Of a DNA stretch of 64,000 bases, positions 1-9,200 are shown one piece after another. The stretch comes from Roseomonas sp. OT10. GTDB lineage: Bacteria > Pseudomonadota > Alphaproteobacteria > Acetobacterales > Acetobacteraceae. Position 1 is the first letter of the stretch, and the number at the start of each line of letters is the position of its first letter. The DNA lies in assembly GCF_020991085.1 (NCBI RefSeq), contig NZ_CP087719.1, positions 434,001 through 498,000 of the forward strand. The letters are read 5' to 3'. Made by a program: the position numbers and the translations under genes. The notes below the pieces were generated by a model. It searched no databases, was not told the origin of the DNA, and saw only the letters and a list, made by a program, of their open reading frames with translations.

Positions 1-213
1 CGCTTCGCCGTGCTGGATCCTCTCGACCGCAGCCAGGCGGACCTGCTGACGGCCAGGATCCTGCCCGGCTTCCGCAGCTTGAGCGAGACGCCGACGAAGA
101 TCGAGTTCCTGCCCGGCAACGCGAACAACTGGATGACGGGCATCGCCGCCGACGGGTCGATCGTCCCGCCGGCGCCGCTGCCCAGGCCCAACAACCTCAC
201 GCCGCTGCCCTGA
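1..213 (+). CDS. C-terminal end of an unidentified protein (partial)
   Basis: An open frame runs in from the window edge and ends at a TGA at 211-213. The visible 70 residues are Pro-rich near the end (VPPAPLPRPNNL) and have coding-like third-position GC. I do not recognise the family. The gene converges on the receptor gene that follows on the minus strand, with 37 bp between their stop codons. An in-frame ATG at 10 exists, but the frame is open upstream of it, so the true start is probably outside the window. Confidence 0.45.
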   Translation, partial: RFAVLDPLDRSQADLLTARILPGFRSLSETPTKIEFLPGNANNWMTGIAADGSIVPPAPLPRPNNLTPLP

Positions 214-250
214 CCGTCCCGTGGGGCCTCCCGTCGGGGGAAGCCGCCCG

Positions 251-1258
251 TCAGGACGGCTCGATCTTCGCCTCGCGCACCAGCATCTCCGCCTGCTGCC
301 GGGATTCGGCCAGGAAGCGCGCGAACTCCTCCGGGCTGCTGCCGACCGGCTCGGCGCCGATCTGGGCCAGGCGGTGGCGGATCTCCGGCTCGGCCAGCAC
401 CTTCACCACGGCCGCCTGCAGCTTCTCCAGGATCGGTGCCGGCGTGCCGGCAGGGGCGAAGAGGCCCGTCCATTCGTCCAGCGCCGTGCCCGGATAGGAT
501 TCGGCCAGGGTCGGCACGTCGGGCAGGAGGGAGGTCCGCTGCGGGCTCGCCACCGCCAGGAAGCGGGCCCGCCCGCCCTGCACCAGCGCCACCAGCGACA
601 CCAGGGTCAGCATCCCGGAATCCAGCGTGCCCCCGGCGATGTCGCGCCCCGCATCGCCGCCGCCGCGATAGGGCAGGTTGTTCAGCTCGATGCCCGCGCG
701 CGACTGCAGCAGCGCCGCGGCGAGGTGCGCGGCGGTGGCGTTGCCGGCATTGCCGCAGGAGATCTGGCCCGGCCGCCGCTTCGCCTCGGCCACGAACTCC
801 GCCAGGTTCTGCGCCGGGAAGTCGGCCCGCACGGCGAGCGCCAGGGGCAGGCGCGTCACCTGCATCACCGGGGTGAAGGCGGTGCGGTAGTCGAAGGGCA
901 GGCCGCGCAGCACCAGCGGGTTCACCACCTGCACGATGGTGTCGAGCAGGAAGGTCGCGCCGTCCGGCCTGGCCTGCGCCGCCACGCCCGCGCCGATCGA
1001 GCCGCCGGCGCCGGAGCGGTTCTCCACCACCACGGTCTGGCCCAGCACGGCCGAGAGGCGGTCGGACATGGCGCGGGCGGAGCTGTCGGTCGCCCCGCCG
1101 GGGGCGAAGGGCACGATCAGCCGGATCGGCCGGTCCGGCCAGGCGCCCTGGGCGCGGGCCAGGCCGGGAGCCAGGGCGGGGGCGGCCAGGGCAGGGGCAG
1201 CCAGCAGCCCGGCCAGGGCGCGTCGCCCGATGGGGACACGCGGCGGAAGAGAGGTCAT
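251..1258 (-). CDS. Tripartite tricarboxylate transporter (Bug/TctC-type) substrate-binding receptor
   Basis: Periplasmic solute receptor of the TctC/Bug family, which captures small carboxylates or related acids for a TctAB-type membrane permease. The N-terminus carries an Arg-Arg (Tat-like) signal peptide, GRRALAGLLAAPALA, ending around ARAQG. The mature part begins with the family motif WPDRPIRLIVPFAPGGATD and then has VVVENRSGAGGSIG. The product is 335 residues, normal for the family (about 320-330). I chose the ATG at 1258 because it sits just before the signal peptide; an upstream ATG at 1324 would add 22 hydrophilic residues. No tctA or tctB lies nearby, so the receptor is an orphan here. 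The ligand cannot be told from sequence. Confidence 0.9.
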   Translation of the reverse strand: MTSLPPRVPIGRRALAGLLAAPALAAPALAPGLARAQGAWPDRPIRLIVPFAPGGATDSSARAMSDRLSAVLGQTVVVENRSGAGGSIGAGVAAQARPDGATFLLDTIVQVVNPLVLRGLPFDYRTAFTPVMQVTRLPLALAVRADFPAQNLAEFVAEAKRRPGQISCGNAGNATAAHLAAALLQSRAGIELNNLPYRGGGDAGRDIAGGTLDSGMLTLVSLVALVQGGRARFLAVASPQRTSLLPDVPTLAESYPGTALDEWTGLFAPAGTPAPILEKLQAAVVKVLAEPEIRHRLAQIGAEPVGSSPEEFARFLAESRQQAEMLVREAKIEPS

Positions 1259-1360
1259 GGACGGTTCCCGATCCGAGTCTTTGCCGGCGAGACTACCAGG
1301 GTGCGTCCGGTTCCGCGCGCCCATCCTGCCATGATCCGCGGCCGCGCCCGCCCTGGCCGG

Positions 1361-2920
1361 TCAGGGCTGCGCCGCGGCCGGCCCGGCCCGGCGCCGGCGC
1401 AGCCGCCGCAGCTCCCGCAGGTCCAGCGCGCCGAGCCAGTGGGCCGCGCCGAAATAGGTGCCCATCCCCGCCATGATCAGCAGGGCGAGGCTGGCCAGCC
1501 GCCCGCCCGGCAGCCAGCCCGTGCGGAACAGCGCCAGCTCCGCCGCCCAGACCACCGCCGCCATCAGCAGGTTCGCCAGCAGCATCCGCGGCAGCGCCTG
1601 GCGCAGGCGGCGGTCGGCGCGCCAGGCGCCGCGCCGGTGCAGCAGCATGGCCAGGACGGCCACGTTGACCCAGGCGGCGATCCCGGTGGCCAGCGCGATG
1701 CCGACATGGGCGAGGAACTGCGTCAGCAGCAGGTTCAGCAGCAGGTTCAGCACCACCACGCCGATGCCGATGCGGACCGGCGTGGCCGTGTCGCCGCGCG
1801 CGAAGAAGCACGGCGCGAAGGCCTTCACCAGCACGAAGGCCGGCAGGCCGAGGGAATAGGCGGCCAGCGCGTCGGCGGTGGCCCGGGCGGCCTCGGCCCC
1901 GAAGGCGCCGCGCTGGAACAGGGCGGTGACGATGGCATCCGCCGCGATCCACTGCGCCACCGCCGCCGGCAGGGTGAGGGCGAGCGAGAACTCCAGCGCC
2001 CGGTTCAGCGTGCGATGGGCGGAGAGCGGCTGGCGGGCGCGGAACTGCCGCGCCAGCAGCGGCAGCAGGGCGGTGCCCACCGCGGCGCCGACCACGCCCA
2101 GCGGCAACTGTGCCACCCGGTCGGCATAGTAGAGGTAGGAGACGGCGCCGGCCGGCAGCAGCGAGGCGATGATCACGTCCACCGCCAGGTTCAGCTGCGT
2201 CACCCCCGCCCCCAGCACGCCCGGCACCATGCGCCGCAGCACCGCCCTTACCCCGGGATCGAGGCGGGGCAGGCGCGGATACAGCGGCATCCCGGCGCGG
2301 GCGGCGGCGATCCACACCAGCGCCAGTTGCGCGATGCCGGACAGCATCACGCCCCAGGACTGCGCGTGGCCCGGGGTGGAGACATGCGGCGTCAGGCCGA
2401 GCAGCGCGGCCATGGCGAAGACGTTGAACAGCACCGGCGCCGCCGCGGCCGCGCCGAACCGCCCGAGCCCGTTCAGCACGCCCGAGACCAGGGCGGTCAG
2501 GCAGATGAAGAGCAGGTAGGGGAAGGTGATCCGCGTCATCTCGACCGCATAGGTCCAGCGCAACGGGTCGTCGCCGAAGCCCGGGGCCAGCACCGCCAGC
2601 ACCTGGGGCATGAAGACCAGGCCCAGCACTGTCAGGCCGGTGAGCCAGATGGCCATCAGCGAGGCCATGCGCTCCGCCAGTTGCCGGGCGGCGGCCGGGC
2701 CGTCGCCGGCCAGAGTGGCGGCGAAGGCGGGGACGAAGGCGGCGTTGAACGCGCCCTCGCCGAACAGGCGGCGGAACAGGTTGGGCAGCTTCAGCGCGAC
2801 GAAGAAGGCATCCGCCACCGGCCCGGCCCCCATCATCGCGGCGACCAGCATGTCGCGCGCGAAGCCGAGGATGCGGCTGGCCAGGGTCCAGACGCCGACG
2901 GTCAGGATGCCTCGGAGCAT
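1361..2920 (-). CDS. murJ: Lipid II flippase MurJ (MviN)
   Basis: Inner-membrane flippase of the MOP superfamily that moves lipid II across the cytoplasmic membrane for peptidoglycan synthesis. The 519-residue product starts MLRGILTVGVWTLASRILGF and continues with the family hallmark PNLFRRLFGEGAFNAAFVPA near residue 50. About 14 hydrophobic segments follow. The length matches the family (about 510-530). The frame is open upstream of 2920, but the ATG there fits the conserved N-terminus. It faces the cellulase gene divergently across a 346-bp gap. Essential gene in most bacteria. Confidence 0.96.
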   Translation of the reverse strand: MLRGILTVGVWTLASRILGFARDMLVAAMMGAGPVADAFFVALKLPNLFRRLFGEGAFNAAFVPAFAATLAGDGPAAARQLAERMASLMAIWLTGLTVLGLVFMPQVLAVLAPGFGDDPLRWTYAVEMTRITFPYLLFICLTALVSGVLNGLGRFGAAAAAPVLFNVFAMAALLGLTPHVSTPGHAQSWGVMLSGIAQLALVWIAAARAGMPLYPRLPRLDPGVRAVLRRMVPGVLGAGVTQLNLAVDVIIASLLPAGAVSYLYYADRVAQLPLGVVGAAVGTALLPLLARQFRARQPLSAHRTLNRALEFSLALTLPAAVAQWIAADAIVTALFQRGAFGAEAARATADALAAYSLGLPAFVLVKAFAPCFFARGDTATPVRIGIGVVVLNLLLNLLLTQFLAHVGIALATGIAAWVNVAVLAMLLHRRGAWRADRRLRQALPRMLLANLLMAAVVWAAELALFRTGWLPGGRLASLALLIMAGMGTYFGAAHWLGALDLRELRRLRRRRAGPAAAQP

Positions 2921-3163
2921 GGGACGGCAGGTTCCTCGCGGGCCGGGGGAGAGGGGCCGGGAATGCGAGGGCCGGCGCCTGGCCGCTGCGGCCGCGGCGC
3001 TGATAGCCCCCCGGCCCGGGAAGCGGAACCCATCCGGCCCGCGGCGGCGGAGGGGCGCCGCGGGGTGTGGCCGCGCCGCGACGGCGGCGGGCCGCCGGCC
3101 GCCTGCCCGATCGGCGGGCACGGCGGACCGGGCCGGCCCGGGATTCCCGCTGGTCCGGTGGAT

Positions 3164-3180
3164 TGCACGGTTTTCGTGCA
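3164..3180. promoter_or_regulatory. Perfect inverted repeat in the murJ/cellulase divergent region
   Basis: TGCACG-GTTTT-CGTGCA has 6-bp perfect arms in the 346-bp gap between murJ (minus) and the cellulase gene (plus). The stretch 3160-3250 is less GC-rich than its surroundings. It also holds a weak promoter-like pair for the plus strand: TTGACG at 3201-3206 and TATTGT at 3222-3227, spacing 15, shorter than ideal. The repeat could be an operator for the cellulase gene. The rest of the gap (2921-3160) is GC-rich and shows no gene. Confidence 0.3.
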
Positions 3181-3266
3181 GAATTGTCGCGCCCGGTAAC
3201 TTGACGTCGCGCGCGGTGCGATATTGTCTCGTTTTCCTTACCACACCGAATCGTGAGCGAGGGCGC

Positions 3267-6119
3267 ATGGCGGCCGGCCTGACCTATTCCGTCTCCAATG
3301 ACTGGGGCAGCGGCTTCACCGCCAACCTGACCGTGGCCGCCGGCGCGACGGCGCTGAACGGCTGGACCGTCGAGTTCGACGCCGGCTTCACCATCACCAA
3401 CATCTGGGGCGCGGAGATCGTCAGCCGGGCCGGCACGCACTACGTGCTGCGCAGCCTCGGCTGGAACGCCTCGGTCCCGGCCAACGGCACGGTGACGCTG
3501 GGCTTCCAGGCGAGCGCCGGCAGCGGCGGCAACCAGGCAGCGAACCTCACCCTCAACGGCGCCGGGACGGGCGGCGGCCCGCCCGTGGAGCTCCCGGCCG
3601 TCAGCGTCGCCGACGTCTCCGTGACGGAGGGCGCGGCGGGCACCAAGGTGATGGAGTTCGCCGTCACCCTCTCCAAGCCGGCGGCGGCGCCCGTGTCGGT
3701 CGCCTACGCCACCGCCGACGGCACGGCCCTGGCCGGCAGCGACTACGTCGCGCAGTCGGGCAGCCTGACCTTCGCGGCGGGCGAGACGCGCAAGGTCGTG
3801 CAGGTCGCGGTCAAGGGCGACACGGCGGCCGAGGCGGACGAGACCCTCGCGCTGCGCCTCTCCGGCGCCAGCGGCGCCACCCTGGCCCGCGCCACGGCGA
3901 CCGGCACCATCCTCAACGACGACATCCCCCCTGCCACGCCGCCCGAACTGCGGATCAGCGACGCGACGGTGACGGAGGGCCATTCGGGCACCCGCGACGC
4001 CGTCTTCACCATCAGCCTCTCCCACGCCGCCACCGGGCCGGTGACGGTGCGCTACGCCACGGTGGGGCAGACGGCGACGGCGGGCAGCGACTTCACCGCC
4101 GCCTCGGCCACGCTGACCTTCGCCGCCGGCGAGACCAGCAAGACCGTCGCCATCAAGGTGCTGGGCGACACGCTGGCCGAGGCGAACGAGAAGTTCATGG
4201 TCATGCTCGGCAACGCCACCGGCGCGACGATCGCCGACAACCGCGGCGACGGCACGATCCTGGACGACGATGCCGCCCCGCTCCCCGCGCTCTCGGTGAA
4301 CGATGTCGCCGTGGCCGAGGGGAATGCCGGCACCACCAACGCCACCTTCACCGTCAGCCTGTCCCAGGCCGCGTCCGCCCCGGTGACGGTGCGCTACGCC
4401 ACGGCCAACGGCACGGCGACGGCGGGCAGCGACTATGCCGCCGCGTCCGGCACGCTGACCTTCGCCGCCGGCGAGACCAGCAAGACGGTGACGGTGAAGG
4501 TGACCGGCGACACGGCGGTGGAGGCCGACGAGGGCTTCACCCTGCTCCTGTCCGGCGCCACCGGCGCCACCATCGCCGACGGCACGGGCGCCGCCACCAT
4601 CCGCAACGACGACGCCGCGGCGCTGCCGGCGCTGCGCGTGGCGGACGCCTCGGTGGCGGAGGGGAACCCCGCCGTCGCCGGCGACGGCGTGGCGGCCGGC
4701 TGGTTCCATACCGCGGGCAACCAGATCGTCGACGCCGCGGGCAAGCCGGTGCAGATCGCGGGCATCAACTGGTTCGGGATGGAATCCGGCACCTTCTCCC
4801 CGCACGGGCTGTGGGCCCGCGACTACCGGGAGATGATGGACCAGATGGCGGAGCTGGGCTTCAACACCATCCGCCTGCCCTTCTCCTCCGACCTGCTCCG
4901 CGCCACCGCGATCAACGGCATCGAGGCCAATCCGGGGCTGCAGGGCCTGACCGGCCTGCAGATGATGGACAGGATCGTGGAGTATGCCGGCCAGATCGGC
5001 CTGCGCATCATCCTGGACCACCACCGCAGCAGCGCCGGCGCCGGCACCTCCGAGAACGGTCTGTGGTACGACGCGCAGCACCCGGAATCGCAGTGGATCG
5101 GCGACTGGAAGATGCTGGCCGCGCGCTATGCCGACAATCCCACGGTGATCGGCGCCGACCTGCACAACGAGCCCCACAACGGCAGCTGGGGCGGCGGCGG
5201 CGCCAACGACTGGGCGGCGGCGGCGGAACGCGCCGGCAACGCCGTCCTGTCGGTCAACCCGAACTGGCTGATCTTCGTGGAGGGGGTCAGCACCTACCAG
5301 GGGCAGAACTACTGGTGGGGCGGCAACCTGATGGGGGTGAAGGACCGGCCGATCGTGCTCGACGTGGCCGACCGGCTGGTCTACTCGGCGCACGACTACC
5401 CGAACTCGGTCTACGGACAGAGCTGGTTCTCCGAGCCGGGATTCCCCAACAACCTGCCGGCGAAGTTCGAGCAGATGTGGGGCTACATCTACGAGCAGAA
5501 CATCGCGCCGGTCTGGCTCGGCGAGTTCGGCAGCAAGCTCGTCGACCCCAAGGACCAGGCCTGGCTGGACAAGATCACCGCCTACCTCTCGGGCGACTTC
5601 GACGCCAACGGCACCAACGACCTCGCCGCCGGCAAGACCGGGCTGAACTGGACCTGGTGGTCCTGGAACCCGAATTCCGGCGACACCGGCGGCATCCTGC
5701 AGGACGACTGGCGCACGGTGCATGCCGGCAAGCTGGCGGAGCTGGCCCCGATCCAGTTCGACTTCGGCGAGGGCGGCGGCACGGCGGGCGATGCGAACAG
5801 CCTGGCCTTCACCGTCACCCTCTCCGCTCCCGCCAGCGGCAGCGTGCTGGTGGACTACCGCACCGTGGCGGGCACGGCCGGCAGCGCGGACTTCACCGGC
5901 GTCTCCGGGACCCTGGCCTTCGCCGCGGGGGAGACGAGCAAGACGATCCTGGTGCCGGTCACCGCCGATCTGGCGCAGGAGGCGAACGAGACCCTGTCGC
6001 TGCTGCTCTCCAACCCCCGCGGCGCGACGCTGGCGGACGCCACGGGGATCGGCACCATCCTGAACGACGACCTCGCCATCGCTGCGACCGCCCGCGTGGC
6101 CAGCACCGACCTGCTGTAG
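3267..6119 (+). CDS. Multidomain secreted GH5 cellulase with CBM2-like and Calx-beta domains
   Basis: Predicted endoglucanase of glycoside hydrolase family 5, 950 residues. Residues 1-100 look like a CBM2 cellulose-binding domain (Trp in NDWGSGF, GWTVEFD, LGWNAS). Three Calx-beta repeats follow at about 109-220, 226-336 and 338-450, each ending in a T-I-x-N/D-D-D turn. A fourth begins near 452 (LRVADASVAEGN) but is interrupted by the GH5 domain (about 475-825), and Calx-beta sequence resumes at about 828-940. The GH5 part resembles Acidothermus E1; the acid/base Glu is E635 in DLHNEPH and the nucleophile E753 in WLGEFGSKL. There is no N-terminal signal peptide, so type I secretion is plausible but no transporter is nearby. 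The ATG at 3267 follows GAGCGAGGG and starts exactly at the CBM-like fold. Confidence 0.9.
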   Translation: MAAGLTYSVSNDWGSGFTANLTVAAGATALNGWTVEFDAGFTITNIWGAEIVSRAGTHYVLRSLGWNASVPANGTVTLGFQASAGSGGNQAANLTLNGAGTGGGPPVELPAVSVADVSVTEGAAGTKVMEFAVTLSKPAAAPVSVAYATADGTALAGSDYVAQSGSLTFAAGETRKVVQVAVKGDTAAEADETLALRLSGASGATLARATATGTILNDDIPPATPPELRISDATVTEGHSGTRDAVFTISLSHAATGPVTVRYATVGQTATAGSDFTAASATLTFAAGETSKTVAIKVLGDTLAEANEKFMVMLGNATGATIADNRGDGTILDDDAAPLPALSVNDVAVAEGNAGTTNATFTVSLSQAASAPVTVRYATANGTATAGSDYAAASGTLTFAAGETSKTVTVKVTGDTAVEADEGFTLLLSGATGATIADGTGAATIRNDDAAALPALRVADASVAEGNPAVAGDGVAAGWFHTAGNQIVDAAGKPVQIAGINWFGMESGTFSPHGLWARDYREMMDQMAELGFNTIRLPFSSDLLRATAINGIEANPGLQGLTGLQMMDRIVEYAGQIGLRIILDHHRSSAGAGTSENGLWYDAQHPESQWIGDWKMLAARYADNPTVIGADLHNEPHNGSWGGGGANDWAAAAERAGNAVLSVNPNWLIFVEGVSTYQGQNYWWGGNLMGVKDRPIVLDVADRLVYSAHDYPNSVYGQSWFSEPGFPNNLPAKFEQMWGYIYEQNIAPVWLGEFGSKLVDPKDQAWLDKITAYLSGDFDANGTNDLAAGKTGLNWTWWSWNPNSGDTGGILQDDWRTVHAGKLAELAPIQFDFGEGGGTAGDANSLAFTVTLSAPASGSVLVDYRTVAGTAGSADFTGVSGTLAFAAGETSKTILVPVTADLAQEANETLSLLLSNPRGATLADATGIGTILNDDLAIAATARVASTDLL

Positions 6120-6136
6120 GCCGCGGCGCACCGCGT

Positions 6137-6171
6137 CGCCTGCGCGCGTGGCGTGCCGCCGCGCGCAGGCG
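6137..6171 (+). terminator. Hairpin after the cellulase gene
   Basis: Twelve-base-pair perfect arms (6137-6148 and 6160-6171) with an 11-nt loop begin 17 nt after the cellulase stop. There is no U-tract, so it is either a weak intrinsic terminator or an mRNA 3'-end stabiliser. The gene on the other side, putA, converges on it. Confidence 0.5.
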
Positions 6172-6299
6172 CATGACCCGTCGCCCCCGCCTCGGCCATC
6201 CCCGCCGGCGGCGCGAACCGGCCGCCAGCTTGGCTCCCTGCCCGATCCCGGGGAGGGGGCCTGGCCGCACCGCCCGGCAGGGGCACGTCCCCGCCCGGA

Positions 6300-9200
6300 T
6301 CAGCCCAGCATCATCAGGTTGGCATTGCCGCCGGCAGCCGCCGTGTTGGTGCTGACGGAGCGCTCCTGCACCAGCAGCTCGAGCGGCGCGGGGCCGCCCC
6401 GGCGGTAGCGATGGAGGGGGATGACGGCCTCCGTGCGCCTTGTGGCCGCCGCGGCGGCCGCCAGCACGGCCGCGTCGTCGCCGCTGACCAGGACCGCTTG
6501 CGCCGCGCCGCTCGCCGCCGGGACGATCCAGCCGGCGAGGCCGTCGGGCAGGTCCCCGGGCAGCTCCCCGGGCACGCCCGCCTCCAGGCCCGCGCGGTTG
6601 CCGGTCGCCAGCGCGGCGGAGACCAGGTCGAACCGCTCCGCCGCATCCCCGGCCAGGCACAGCACCGTCCCGCGCGGTTCCCTCCCATAGCGGTTGTGCT
6701 CGCCCACGGGGCCCGGCAGGTCCAGGGCGATGCCGAGCGGCGTGGCGGCGATCATCGCCTCCGCCCGTGCGGCCGCCTCCACCTCTCCCCGGCGGGCGAG
6801 CCAGGCGGCCCAGAGCCGCGCGGCCTCCGGCGCCCGTCCGGCGGGCAGGGGAGAGGCAGCGGGCGCCTCGGCCAGCAGGCGGCGCAGGGTGAGCGGGCCG
6901 CCGGCCTTCGGCCCCGTGCCGGACAGGCCATGCCCGCCGAAGGGCTGCACCCCGACCACGGCGCCGATCATGTTGCGGTTGACGTAGATGTTGCCAGCCC
7001 GGGCGCGGGCGGTGGCACGCTCGATGGTCTCGTCCAGGCGGGAGTGCACGCCGAAGGTCAGGCCGTAGCCGGTGGCGTTCACCGCCTCGATCACCGCCTC
7101 CAGCCGGTCGCGGCGGAAGCGCAGCACGTGCAGCACCGGGCCGAACACCTCCTGCGTCAGATCCGCGACCGCGCCGATCTCGATGATCGTCGGCGGCACG
7201 AAGGTGCCGCGCGCGCATTCCGCCGGCAGCGCCGCCTGGTGCAGGCTGTGCCCCGCCTCCCGCATCCGGGCGACATGGGCCAGCAGGCCGTCGCGGGCCT
7301 CGGCGCTGATGACGGGGCCGATATCGGTGGCGAGGCGGTCCGGGTTGCCGACCGACAGCTCGGCCAGGGCGCCGCGCAGCATGGCCAGGATGCGGTCCGC
7401 CACGTCCTCCTGCAGGCACAGCACGCGCAGCGCGGAGCAGCGCTGCCCGGCGCTGTCGAAGGCGGAGAGCAGCACGTCGCCCACCACCTGCTCGGCCAGC
7501 GCCGAGGAATCGACGATCATGGCGTTCTGCCCGCCCGTCTCGGCAACCAGCGGCACCGGCGCGCCATCCGGGTTCAGCCGCCGCGCCAGCTCCGCCGCGA
7601 TCCGCTTCGCGACCGCGGTGGAGCCGGTGAACATCACGCCGCGCGTGCGGGGATCGGCGACCAGCGCGGCGCCGACCCGGCCGTCACCGGGCAGGAGCTG
7701 CAGCACGGCCGGCGGGATGCCCGCCGCGTGCAGGATGGCCACGGCCTGGGCGGCGATCAGCGGCGTCTCCTCCGCCGGCTTGGCCAGCACGGGGTTGCCG
7801 GCCGCTAGCGCCGCGGTGACCTGGCCGGCGAAGATCGCCAGCGGGAAGTTCCACGGGCTGATGCAGGTCACGGGGCCGAGCGGACGGTGCGGCTGGCCCT
7901 CCAGCTCGCGCTCCGCCCGGGCGGCGTAGTAGCGGAGGAAGTCCACCGCCTCCCGCACCTCCGCCACGGCATTGGCCAGGGACTTGCCGGCCTCGCGGAT
8001 CAGCAGGCCGAGCAGGGGGGCGCGCTCCGCCTCCAGCATGTCCGCGGCGCGCCGCAGGCAGGCGGCGCGCCCGGCGGCGGGAGTCGCGGCCCAGCCGGGG
8101 GCGGCGGCCAGGGCATCGGCCAGGGCACGGTCGATCTGGGCCGGCCCGGCCTCGGTCACCTCGCCCACCCGGTCGCCGTGGTCGGCGGGGTTCAGCACCG
8201 CGCGCGCCGCGCCGTCCGGCGTGGCGGTGGCGAGCCGGGGCGCGGCGCGCCAGTCCCGCGCGGCGCTGTCGCGCAGCGCATCGGCGAGCGCAGCGAGCCG
8301 GTCCTCGTCGCTGGGGTCGAAGCCGGCGGAATTGCGGCGCTCCGCCCCGAACAGGTCGCGCGGCCGGGCGATGCGCGGGTGCGGCGTGCCCGGCTCCGCC
8401 TCCCGCGCCACCACCTCAGCCGGCGGCGTCACCAGCTCGTCCACGGCGATGGCGGAGTCCTGGATGCGATGCACGAAGGAGGAGTTGGCGCCGTTCTCCA
8501 GCAGGCGGCGGACGAGGTAGGCGAGCAGCGTCTCATGCGTGCCGACCGGGGCGTAGATGCGGCAGGGGCGGTCCAGGCGCTCCGGGCCCACCACCTCCTC
8601 GTAGAGCGGCTCGCCCATGCCATGCAGGCATTGGAACTCCCAGTCGCCCGGGCGGAACTCCTCCCCGGCCAGGGCATGGAGGCTGGCCAGGGTCTGGGCG
8701 TTGTGGGTGGCGAATTGCGGGAAGACGTGCTCCCGCGCCGCCAGCAGCTTGCGCGCGCAGGCGAGGTAGGAGACGTCCGTATGCGCCTTGCGCGTGAAGA
8801 CGGGGAAGTCCTCCAGCCCGTCCATCTGGGCCCGCTTGATCTCGCTGTCCCAGTAGGCGCCCTTGACCAGGCGGACCATCAGCCGGTGCCCGGAGCGCCG
8901 GGCGAGGTCGATCAGGACGTCCAACACGAACGGCGCGCGCTTCTGGTAGGCCTGCACCACGAAGCCGAGGCCATCCCAGCCGGCGAGCGCCGGATCGTGG
9001 CAGAGCGCCTCCAGCAGATCCAACGACAGCTCCAGCCGGTCCGCCTCCTCGGCATCGATGTTCAGCCCGATGTCGTAGCGCTTCGCCAGGGCGGCGAGTG
9101 CGGCGAGGCGCGGCAGCAGCTCCGCCATCACCCGCCCGCGCTGGGCGCGGAGATAGCGCGGGTGCAGCGCGGACAGCTTCACGGAGATGCCCGGCCCCTC

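Noticed and set aside
221-3199. A 992-residue plus-strand frame opposite the receptor and murJ genes
   Set aside because: Antisense shadow of two well-supported genes with a product of HQRHQ/ARG-type composition.
1293-6131. A 1,612-residue minus-strand open frame across murJ and the cellulase gene
   Set aside because: It is antisense to or out of frame with clear genes and its Arg/Gly/Ala-rich, repeat-laden product is typical of stop-poor high-GC shadow frames.
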